Below, piece after piece: positions 1 to 5,903 of a stretch of DNA of 10,655 nucleotides (positions within the stretch are counted from its first letter, which is position 1; the number at the start of each line of letters is the position of its first letter). Under the pieces are notes generated by a model. It was not told where the DNA came from. It saw only the letters and a list, made by a program, of their open reading frames with translations, and did not search any database. A program made the position numbers and the translations under genes. The stretch covers positions 1-10,655 of the forward strand of contig CATKZA010000022.1 in the NCBI GenBank assembly GCA_949841235.1, in the 5' to 3' direction. Source of the DNA: an uncultured Clostridiaceae bacterium. Its GTDB lineage: Bacteria > Bacillota > Clostridia > Lachnospirales > Lachnospiraceae.

Positions 1-630
1 GCCGTGCTGATGATGGGGGGCGTGGTTGGGATTCTTGAGGCAAGGGGGGAGAGAAACAGAATATGGAAGGGCAGGCAGCAGGAGATTACGTTGCAGTTTC
101 GTGAGGGGCTGCAGGGCATCGCATCTTCCCTCAGTGCAGGGTATTCCATTGAAAATGCCTTTGGGGAGGCGAGGAAGGATTTGATTCTGCTGTATGGAGA
201 CAATTCCGTCTTGGAGCAGGAATTTTTATGGATGGAGAGGCAGCTGGGGCTGAATCAGCCGATTGAACAGGTTTTATGCGAGTTTGCAGAGAGATGGGAT
301 ACGGAGGATTTACGGCATTTTGCCCAGGTGTTCCAGACTGCCAAGAGGACAGGAGGCAACCTGATCGCCATCACCCATGCCACAGCGGAGAAGATCAGCC
401 AGAAGATAGAGGTGCAGAGGGAAATCCAAGCCATGCTTGCCGGGAAGAAGATGGAGGGGAAGATTATGTCAATCATTCCCTTGGGGCTAATCGTGTTTTT
501 CTGGGTTTCTTCTCCGGGTTTTCTGGACTGCTTTTACAGATCCGGCGGCAGGGCGGTCTCCACAGGGCTATTGGTTGCCTATGTGGCGGCATACCGGTGG
601 AGTGAGAGGATATGCGATATAAAGGTATGA
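1..630 (+). CDS. TadB-like pilus platform protein (type II secretion system F family), 5' end outside the window
   Basis: The reading frame is open from base 1 (gcc gtg ctg atg), and the fragment begins inside a hydrophobic segment followed by a basic stretch (about residues 14-25). The true start therefore lies upstream; the GTG at 4 is probably internal. The fragment has 209 residues. A helical cytoplasmic region with the T2SSF pattern (about 28-150, including GLQGIASSLSAGYSIENAF and an FAQVFQTAKRTGGNL-like segment) is followed by membrane segments at about 155-175 and 185-200. Proteins of this family form the inner-membrane platform that couples the TadA ATPase to pilin extrusion. Its place immediately before a TadC-like gene supports TadB. 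The gap to the next gene is 85 bp. The family call is firm; the TadB assignment rests on gene order. Confidence 0.85.
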   Translation, partial: AVLMMGGVVGILEARGERNRIWKGRQQEITLQFREGLQGIASSLSAGYSIENAFGEARKDLILLYGDNSVLEQEFLWMERQLGLNQPIEQVLCEFAERWDTEDLRHFAQVFQTAKRTGGNLIAITHATAEKISQKIEVQREIQAMLAGKKMEGKIMSIIPLGLIVFFWVSSPGFLDCFYRSGGRAVSTGLLVAYVAAYRWSERICDIKV

Positions 631-715
631 TAACTTTGAGATTGCTGCACTGTCAAAAATTTGTCTTGCAGGGAACAGATTGTACTAGTATATACAGTGA
701 AGAAAGGAGAATAAG

Positions 716-2158
716 GTGAAGATTATTTGCGTGATTTGTATCTTGATGCCTTCATTGGCATATTTCCTTTGGGCTTACATAAGGCGGGAGGATGGAGGGC
801 AGGCGAGGGGAAATCTTCTGGTTAGATTTTATATGCCTGGAATATGGCTTTTGGTCAAAAAGGTTCGCCGTGCCTTTCATTTGAAGATGAAAGGGGAAAG
901 GTATGAGCAGCTGCGGAGAATGCATGTGGGAATGGAGGAGTCGGAATTATTCTGCCTGTACTATTCTAAAATGGGAAGTGTGATGGCGGTCATCCTGACA
1001 GCGGGACTGATTGCCCTAGCTGGTTCATGCGTCATTGGCAAAAGCGAGGATTTGATAAAGTCCTATTATGTCAAGCGGGGGGATGTGGCCCAAGGGGACA
1101 GGAGTTTGTCCTTTCAGGCGGATAATGGAAAGGAAGAGAGGGAGGTTACTGTAAAAATCCCCGAGAGGAAGTATACCCGGGAGGAAAGGGAGAAGGCTTT
1201 CGCCAAGGTAAAGAGAGAAATCAAGAAAGCCCTCCCGGGAGAAAACGCATCTCTAGACAAGGTGACAAAGCCCTTGGTGCTAATGCAAAATGTGCCGGGT
1301 ACTGCCATAGAGATTACGTGGGAATTGGGTCAGGAGGGACTGGTGGGGGAAGATGGCAGTTTGGAGAATGATGGGATAGCAGAACCGATGCAGCAAGAGA
1401 TTACGGCTGTCCTGACATATGGGGAGGAGGAGCGGAGGATGGTGCAGGCCTTGACGGTATATCCGAGAGAACAGTCTCTCTCCCAGGCATTCTGGGCCAG
1501 TTGGCAAAAATTGTGGAATGAGTTGGAGGAGAGCAGCAGGACGGAGGCTTATGCCATGCTGCCTCGGGAAGTTGCGGGAAATCTATTGACATACCATGAA
1601 AACCAATCTTCGTTCTTTGGATATATTCTGGCGGTAATGATCTGCTTGATTCTATTGGTTCCCCTGTGGTATCAGGCCAAGTCTAGGGAGGAGAATCAGA
1701 AAAGGCTGGGTCAGTTGCGGGAGGATTATCCGGAGTTTGTGGAGCATTTTGTATTGCTCATCGGGGCAGGGCTTACGGTGAGGGGAACCTGGGAGAGGAT
1801 TGTCAGGGATTATGAGAAGAGGCAGGGGACGAGGCATTATGTGTATGAGGAGATGGCTCTGTCCCTGAGGGAAATGGACTGTGGCATGAGTGAGGCAAGG
1901 GCTTATGAACTCTTTGGAAAGAGGACGGGGCTATTATCATATATGAAGTTCTGCACGCTGATTGTCCAGAATCTGCGAAAGGGATCTGAGGATTTGCTGC
2001 GATTGCTGGATTTTGAGGTGGCAGATGCATTTCATCAGAGAAAGGAGGATGCGAAAGAACTGGGAGAGAAGGCGGGGACGAAATTGTTGCTGCCTATGGC
2101 GGTGATGCTTGCGTTGGTATTTGCCATGATCTTATATGCGGCATTTCAGAGTATGTAA
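716..2158 (+). CDS. TadC-like pilus platform protein with a large extracytoplasmic insertion
   Basis: The start is GTG at 716, with AGAAAGGAGA ending 5 nt upstream. The protein has 480 residues, much longer than the roughly 300 usual for TadC. Membrane segments are visible at about 3-21, 87-107, 301-320 and 457-477. The C-terminal third (about 335-480) has the T2SSF pattern: DYPEFVEHFVLLIGAGL, then a segment around 408-450 with NLRKGSEDLLRLL, then the last helix. This part should form the cytoplasmic platform beside TadB. Residues about 108-299 form an insertion that should face outside. Within it, 178-250 have the spacing of an atrophied bacterial Ig-like domain: LVL, then GTAIEITWEL, then GEDGSL, then ITAVLTYGEEER and a closing beta strand. 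The family call is secure; the Ig-like reading is inference from the pattern. Confidence 0.85.
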   Translation: MKIICVICILMPSLAYFLWAYIRREDGGQARGNLLVRFYMPGIWLLVKKVRRAFHLKMKGERYEQLRRMHVGMEESELFCLYYSKMGSVMAVILTAGLIALAGSCVIGKSEDLIKSYYVKRGDVAQGDRSLSFQADNGKEEREVTVKIPERKYTREEREKAFAKVKREIKKALPGENASLDKVTKPLVLMQNVPGTAIEITWELGQEGLVGEDGSLENDGIAEPMQQEITAVLTYGEEERRMVQALTVYPREQSLSQAFWASWQKLWNELEESSRTEAYAMLPREVAGNLLTYHENQSSFFGYILAVMICLILLVPLWYQAKSREENQKRLGQLREDYPEFVEHFVLLIGAGLTVRGTWERIVRDYEKRQGTRHYVYEEMALSLREMDCGMSEARAYELFGKRTGLLSYMKFCTLIVQNLRKGSEDLLRLLDFEVADAFHQRKEDAKELGEKAGTKLLLPMAVMLALVFAMILYAAFQSM

Positions 2159-2184
2159 CAAACCGCTGCAACTCACAGCCGACG

Positions 2185-2198
2185 AAATCCTAGGATTT
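2185..2198. repeat. Perfect 14-bp palindrome abutting the putative -24 element
   Basis: AAATCCTAGGATTT is a perfect palindrome that ends exactly one base before the sigma-54-like motif. It could be an operator or a dimeric regulator site for the pilin promoter. It has no loop, so it is unlikely to be a terminator for the platform genes. The role is inferred from position only. Confidence 0.4.
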
Positions 2199-2215
2199 TT
2201 GGCACGATTTATGCC
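2199..2215 (+). promoter_or_regulatory. Sigma-54 (-24/-12) promoter candidate for the pilin gene
   Basis: TTGGCACGATTTATGCC matches the RpoN consensus YTGGCACGRNNNTTGCW at 12 of 14 informative positions. The invariant GG (2201-2202) and GC (2213-2214) are separated by exactly 10 bp. The whole -24 half is perfect; mismatches are the first T and final W of the -12 half. Transcription would begin near 2226, leaving a leader of about 137 nt before the pilin ATG. No convincing sigma-A promoter is seen in the same gap. The motif is also a 7-bp hairpin (TTTGGCA/TGCCAAA at 2198-2218), a by-product of the pseudo-symmetry of such sites. Sigma-54 control of pilin genes is established in Geobacter and Pseudomonas; for this locus it is inference. 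Confidence 0.65.
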
Positions 2216-2362
2216 AAAGGTACGAGGGTTATTCTATGGGAGAGTGTTTTGGTATCTGTTGTAAAAGTACAGTTTGCGGGGAGAAATATAGAATATTGAG
2301 AGACGATGGATCGCATGCGGCTGTACGGAAGGTCTATTTGAAAGAAAGGAATGGGTGTTTCT

Positions 2363-2551
2363 ATGAAGAATATGAAGTCGTTTTTACAGGAAGAGGATGG
2401 AATTGGAACCGTGGAAATTATATTGATTCTGGTGATATTGCTGATGATCGTAGTGATATTCCGCAGTCAGATTACGTCGATTATCAATACTGCCTTTAAT
2501 AAAATCAATGGGAGCGCAAAGACCATCAATGGAAATATCAGCGTGAAATAA
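2363..2551 (+). CDS. Flp-type type IVb pilin (major pilin candidate)
   Basis: A 62-residue protein with a short charged leader, then DGIGTVE and a strongly hydrophobic helix (about 17-35), then a short polar tail. This is the classical Flp layout. The predicted cleavage is after G13 (DG|IGTVE), giving the +5 glutamate (E18) that aligns subunits in type IV pilins; the mature pilin would be about 49 residues. ATG 2363 is preferred. An in-frame ATG at 2351 sits directly against the AAAGGA ribosome site with no spacing, while 2363 lies 12 nt from it; ATG 2372 is also possible. The product should be cut by the prepilin peptidase encoded at 5036-5449 and polymerised by the TadB/TadC platform. A sigma-54-like promoter precedes it, so it may be expressed separately from the upstream genes. 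Confidence 0.85.
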   Translation: MKNMKSFLQEEDGIGTVEIILILVILLMIVVIFRSQITSIINTAFNKINGSAKTINGNISVK

Positions 2552-2578
2552 TAGAGGCAAGAATCTGAAGGAAAGGAG

Positions 2579-4225
2579 GTGGTAGTCATTTTATTTCAAT
2601 GGAGAAAGCCAGGGAGCGTGACGGTTTTTCTTGCAATGATTTTCTTGCTGACGTTCTCCCTGCTTGGGGTGACTTATGACTGTGCCAGGTTGTCTGCTGT
2701 CGGAGGATATGTGAAGGTGGCGGGAAGCAGTGCTGCCAGAACGGCATTCGGGAATTATAACCGGGAATTGTTTGAGGAGTATGGGCTTTTGGGATATTGT
2801 GGGTACGATGGCAGGGGGAGGGGGGATCTGAATCGGGACTTTCTTGAGATCTTGGAAGAAAATATGCAGTCTACCCATGGGAATTTTGGAGCGAATGCCA
2901 CAGATATTTACCGTATTAGCCAGATGCAGTCGGAGATAATAAATGATGCTTTTTTGACGGAAGAGGATGTATTTTATGACCAGATTTCCGGGTTTCTTAG
3001 AAATAAGACAGTGAAGGATGTGGCAGATGCCCTGTGGGACAAGGTGAAAGGCATTCCTTCCGGTGCAGACTTGGAAGATAAACTGGATATGGCAGATCGG
3101 TATGAGTCAGGAGATTATGAGGAACTTAAGGAAGAAATGCCCAAAATACCGAATGGGACTGAAAGTGGGAAAGGTTTGCAAGGGGATGAATCACAAGGCT
3201 CTGGAGATGGGGACGTCTCAGGGGCAGGGGAGTATAAAGAGATTGAAAAAGATCCTGCGGGAGGAAATCCCTTGGAATCCTTTACCCAGATGATGCGGGA
3301 TGGCGTGCTTTCTATGGTGTGCGGGGAAAAGGATTTGTCGGAAAAGGAGATCTTTCCCAGAGAGGGGGAAAAGGAAATTCAGGAAAAGAGTGATGGGGAG
3401 ATGGGGGCAGCTGACATTTTAAAACAGTTTCTAAAGAATGAAAATCCTCTGGAAAATGTTGAACAGATGCCCAAGGGAAAGAAGAAACTGTTGTTTCTAG
3501 CGTATGCAGGGGAGGTTTGCTCGGATTACTTGAAGGGGGAAGAGGGAGGAATCCGTTATGCCAAGGAGTATCTGGCAGCAGGCAAGAGGGAGGAGAAGAG
3601 CAATCTGGCATCGGTGGTGAACCGCTTGCTGGCAGTGCGCATGTTGCTTAATTTTGCCTATGTTGCCACGGATCCGGCATTCCAGGAAAAAAGCCTGGTC
3701 ACTGCCACGGCGATAGCGGGATTTACGGGACTGCCCCCGGTGATTACAGGTGTGCAGTACACGATCCTTTTGATTCTCTCCTTTCAGGAGGCGTGCGTGG
3801 ATGTGGTAGCCTTGCTGGATGGAAAGGCCGTTCCGATCATAAAGAATGGTGCCAATTTCAAGATGAAATACGAGGAAATATGCTTGGGCACGAAAAAGCT
3901 GTTTCAAAAGAAGGCGGCGGGATATGGGAAGAACAAGGGCGGTTCAGGAATGAGCATTACGTATAAGGAGTATTTGACTTTGTTCTTATTGCTAGTGAAT
4001 GAGAAGACGATGTACAATCGCATGCTGGATGTGATACAGCAGGACTTGAGGGAAAAATATAATCAAAGTTTTTGCATTGACGAGTGTATAACAGAAAGTA
4101 CATACCGCATGACCTATGAGACAAACTATGTATTTCAGGAATTGCCCTTTCTAGAGAAAGTCCAGTGGGGGCAGTCAGGAGGCAGACAATGCCAGGAGGT
4201 GAGTTATGGCTATAAGAGTGGATAG
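2579..4225 (+). CDS. DUF5702 domain protein of the Tad-like locus
   Basis: The protein has 548 residues. The N-terminus resembles a pseudopilin (GSVTVFLAMIFLLTFSLLG, residues 12-30), but the +5 position is Phe rather than Glu, so processing by the prepilin peptidase is doubtful. It more likely works as a TadG-like membrane anchor. After the anchor come an EYGLLGY segment (about 67-73) and a polar, Gly/Ser/Glu-rich linker (about 184-230). A second hydrophobic stretch (about 375-412) leads into a VDVVALLDGKAVPIIK segment, which I associate with DUF5702. Most of the chain should be extracytoplasmic. Two ribosome sites overlap here: AAGGA (2568-2572) serves GTG 2579, while the stronger AAAGGAGGT (2572-2580) points at ATT 2588. 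The start is therefore uncertain by three codons. The 3' end overlaps the next gene by 20 nt. Function beyond pilus association is unknown. Confidence 0.8.
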   Translation: MVVILFQWRKPGSVTVFLAMIFLLTFSLLGVTYDCARLSAVGGYVKVAGSSAARTAFGNYNRELFEEYGLLGYCGYDGRGRGDLNRDFLEILEENMQSTHGNFGANATDIYRISQMQSEIINDAFLTEEDVFYDQISGFLRNKTVKDVADALWDKVKGIPSGADLEDKLDMADRYESGDYEELKEEMPKIPNGTESGKGLQGDESQGSGDGDVSGAGEYKEIEKDPAGGNPLESFTQMMRDGVLSMVCGEKDLSEKEIFPREGEKEIQEKSDGEMGAADILKQFLKNENPLENVEQMPKGKKKLLFLAYAGEVCSDYLKGEEGGIRYAKEYLAAGKREEKSNLASVVNRLLAVRMLLNFAYVATDPAFQEKSLVTATAIAGFTGLPPVITGVQYTILLILSFQEACVDVVALLDGKAVPIIKNGANFKMKYEEICLGTKKLFQKKAAGYGKNKGGSGMSITYKEYLTLFLLLVNEKTMYNRMLDVIQQDLREKYNQSFCIDECITESTYRMTYETNYVFQELPFLEKVQWGQSGGRQCQEVSYGYKSG

Positions 4226-5006
4226 GGATGTCCTCTATATTCCCAAGCATGGTCAATACAATAAAAATAATCTAATAGGAAATGGTGAGGCTCCCCAGAG
4301 CATGAGATGCTTTGGGAATAGAGGATGTCCCTGTATGCTCTTTGCCAGAGGATCTCTGACGGTAGAGGCGGCATTTTCCGGAACAATTTTTTTCCTGGCA
4401 CTCTTTTCCCTTCTCTACCTGTTTCAGATTCTGGAGAGATACAATGGAGCGCAGGTGCGGCTGGCAGATGTGGCGAAGCGTTATGAATGCTATGGGATAA
4501 AGAGCAGATTTTTTCTGGATCACAGAAGGAAGGCGTATTCGGTGGGCTGGGATGAACAGGAAGGCATCTGCTATGTGAAGCATAGGGAAAATATTCCCTT
4601 TCTGGGCAGCAGGGTCTTCCGTGTCTCCTGGTATCAGCAGATGAAAGTCAATCCTTACGAGGGAAAGAGCATGGTGAGTCAGGCACAGGGGGCGGGAGAG
4701 TATGTCTATCTGGCAGATCACGGAAAGGTTTATCACAGGGATGCGGGGTGCGTGTATCTGAAACCTAAAATCCAGGAGGTATCCTATGAACAGGCGGGAG
4801 AGAGGAGGAATGCGTCTGGCGGGAAATATTATCCCTGCGGACGATGTGGAAAAGGCATGGAATTGGCGGGAGATGCCAGAGTGTTCATTGCGCCTTATGG
4901 GGATAGCTGGCATGTGGATAGGGGGTGTTCCGGCTTAAAGCGGTCAGCCAGGAAGGTGAGGATAGAGGATGTGGGAGGAATGCCTCCCTGTAGGAAGTGT
5001 GGCTAA
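4206..5006 (+). CDS. TadE-like pseudopilin with two C-terminal Cys/His (putative zinc) modules
   Basis: ATG 4206 follows a near-perfect AGGAGGTGA (4194-4202) and overlaps the previous gene by 20 nt, suggesting translational coupling. The protein has 266 residues. RGSLTVEAAF (48-57) with a hydrophobic helix to about 76 is a TadE-type pseudopilin signal: cleavage after G49, Glu at +5 (E54). The preceding 47 residues are unusually long; an internal ATG at 4335 (M44, AGGA 9 nt upstream) would give a more typical leader. The C-terminus holds two related modules. Module 1 (167-214) has H177, C182, C211 and C214; module 2 (227-265) has H236, C241, C262 and C265. Both follow H-x4-C-x2-L then P-C-x2-C. 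Four such ligands per module suggest zinc binding. This would be a minor, surface-exposed pilus component; the metal role is inference. Confidence 0.8.
   Translation: MAIRVDRDVLYIPKHGQYNKNNLIGNGEAPQSMRCFGNRGCPCMLFARGSLTVEAAFSGTIFFLALFSLLYLFQILERYNGAQVRLADVAKRYECYGIKSRFFLDHRRKAYSVGWDEQEGICYVKHRENIPFLGSRVFRVSWYQQMKVNPYEGKSMVSQAQGAGEYVYLADHGKVYHRDAGCVYLKPKIQEVSYEQAGERRNASGGKYYPCGRCGKGMELAGDARVFIAPYGDSWHVDRGCSGLKRSARKVRIEDVGGMPPCRKCG
4225..4331. repeat. Imperfect long inverted repeat with a competing internal hairpin
   Basis: The arm at 4225-4250 (GGGATGTCCTCTAT then TCCCAAGCAT) is nearly the reverse complement of the arm at 4307-4331 (ATGCTTTGGG then AATAGAGGATGTCCC). They differ by a 2-bp change, a 2-nt insertion and a 1-nt insertion, with a 56-nt spacer. 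The right arm can instead pair with 4294-4303: CCCAGAGCAT-GAG-ATGCTTTGGG, a 10-bp stem with one G-U pair and a 3-nt loop. The structure lies inside the long N-terminal extension of the TadE-like gene and ends 3 nt before the internal ATG at 4335. It may be a translational control element or a small palindromic insertion. Confidence 0.5.
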
Positions 5007-5035
5007 TATAAAGTGTTGCAGAAATGAGGATTATG

Positions 5036-5449
5036 ATGTCGAAAGTATTATTGCTAGTGGGTTTGGGAGTATCTTCCATTCAGGATTTGAGATGGAAGAA
5101 GGTGTGGCTGCCACAACTGTGGGGAATTACGGCGATATTGCTGCTGAAAAATTTTCTTGTCAGCGGCAACGGGCTTTCCTGGTTTTTGTGTGCGCTGGCA
5201 TTTATTTGCTTCTTCTTGGTGGCGCATCGGGTGTCTGGCGGGCAGATTGGAGTGGGGGATGCCTTTCTCTTTGGCATGACGGGAGCTGGCTTGGGATGGA
5301 AGGCAAACTGCTTGCTGATCTATGTGACTTTTTTGCTGGCATTTGGGGTGGCCCTTCCGCTGGCTGTGCTGAGAAAGAGAGGGCGTAAATATGAGATGCC
5401 CCTTGCCCCCTTTGTGTTTGTGGCATTTTTGTTGGTGGCATTGGGATAG
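5036..5449 (+). CDS. A24-family type IV prepilin peptidase (TadV/CpaA-like)
   Basis: A small polytopic membrane aspartyl protease. The two catalytic aspartates are present: one in SSIQDLRWKK (D17 counting from ATG 5036) and one in GQIGVGDAF (D75), matching the D...GxGD signature of the family. The usual Lys-Leu after GxGD is replaced by Ala-Phe. About five hydrophobic segments and an EMPLAPFVF C-terminus fit the family. There is no N-terminal methylase domain, as is usual for Tad-type peptidases. ATG 5036 (137 residues) has GAGGA 5 nt upstream; ATG 5024 is also in frame but lacks a ribosome site. It should remove the leaders of the pilin at 2363 and the pseudopilins at 4206 and 5484. Confidence 0.85.
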   Translation: MSKVLLLVGLGVSSIQDLRWKKVWLPQLWGITAILLLKNFLVSGNGLSWFLCALAFICFFLVAHRVSGGQIGVGDAFLFGMTGAGLGWKANCLLIYVTFLLAFGVALPLAVLRKRGRKYEMPLAPFVFVAFLLVALG

Positions 5450-5483
5450 CTTAGCGGGCGACATTATTTTTGGGAGGTGAGTG

Positions 5484-5903
5484 ATGAGGATGAAGCGAGA
5501 GAAGGGAAAACTTTGGCAGGAGGGTAGCTTTACGGTGGAGGCATGTTTCGTGGTACCGATTCTGCTGGGCATCTTTTTCGTGATTATGTATCTTTTATTC
5601 CTATTTCATGATAGGATTCTGGTACAGGAAAATGGATGCGAGGCTCTGTATTCCATGGTGGAAGGGACGTTGCCGGCCAACGGGGATGCTATGAGGGCGA
5701 AGGTGGGGGATGGACTGTGGGTCGTGCAGGTAAAAAAAGTGAAAGTGAAAAAGAAACAAAATGCCATCAAGGGAACCGTGGTGGCGCAGGCCAGATGGGA
5801 GATTCCGGTCATGACATTTTTCTTGAATGCATTGCAGGAAATTTCCTGGTCCCAGGAGGTTTCCAGCATACATCCCGAGGAGGTGATGAAGTGGAGAAAG
5901 TAG
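5484..5903 (+). CDS. TadE-like pseudopilin
   Basis: The protein has 139 residues. A basic leader (KREKGK) is followed by EGSFTVEACFVVPILLG and a hydrophobic helix to about residue 42, the TadE-type signal. Predicted cleavage is after G14, with Glu at +5 (E19). The remainder is a short extracytoplasmic domain with a strongly basic stretch (VKKVKVKKKQ, about 83-92). ATG 5484 is chosen because GGGAGGTGA (5472-5480) places GGAGG 6 nt upstream; a GTG at 5481 directly precedes it and ATG 5490 is also in frame. Its end overlaps the start of the FHA gene by 13 nt. It is likely a minor pilin that primes or caps the pilus, processed by the peptidase encoded just upstream. Sequence beyond the helix is not diagnostic. 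Confidence 0.8.
   Translation: MRMKREKGKLWQEGSFTVEACFVVPILLGIFFVIMYLLFLFHDRILVQENGCEALYSMVEGTLPANGDAMRAKVGDGLWVVQVKKVKVKKKQNAIKGTVVAQARWEIPVMTFFLNALQEISWSQEVSSIHPEEVMKWRK

Noticed and set aside
666..694. Weak promoter-like pair TTGCAG-N17-TATATA between the TadB- and TadC-like genes
   Set aside because: Only partial matches to both boxes in an 85-bp gap of an operon; not strong enough to list.
2236..2499. An 87-codon open frame (starting MGECFGICC) that overlaps the pilin gene in another frame
   Set aside because: It covers most of the pilin in the wrong frame. Its only ribosome-like sequence (GAGGG, 2224-2228) would sit at the predicted transcript start, and the protein has no recognisable features.
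4272..4913. A 213-codon antisense open frame within the TadE-like gene
   Set aside because: It has no start signal and looks like a shadow of the sense coding sequence.
5636..5890. Upstream extension of the FHA protein frame
   Set aside because: It lies inside the TadE-like gene in another frame, is low-complexity Gly/Glu-rich, and GTG 5891 has a very good ribosome site.
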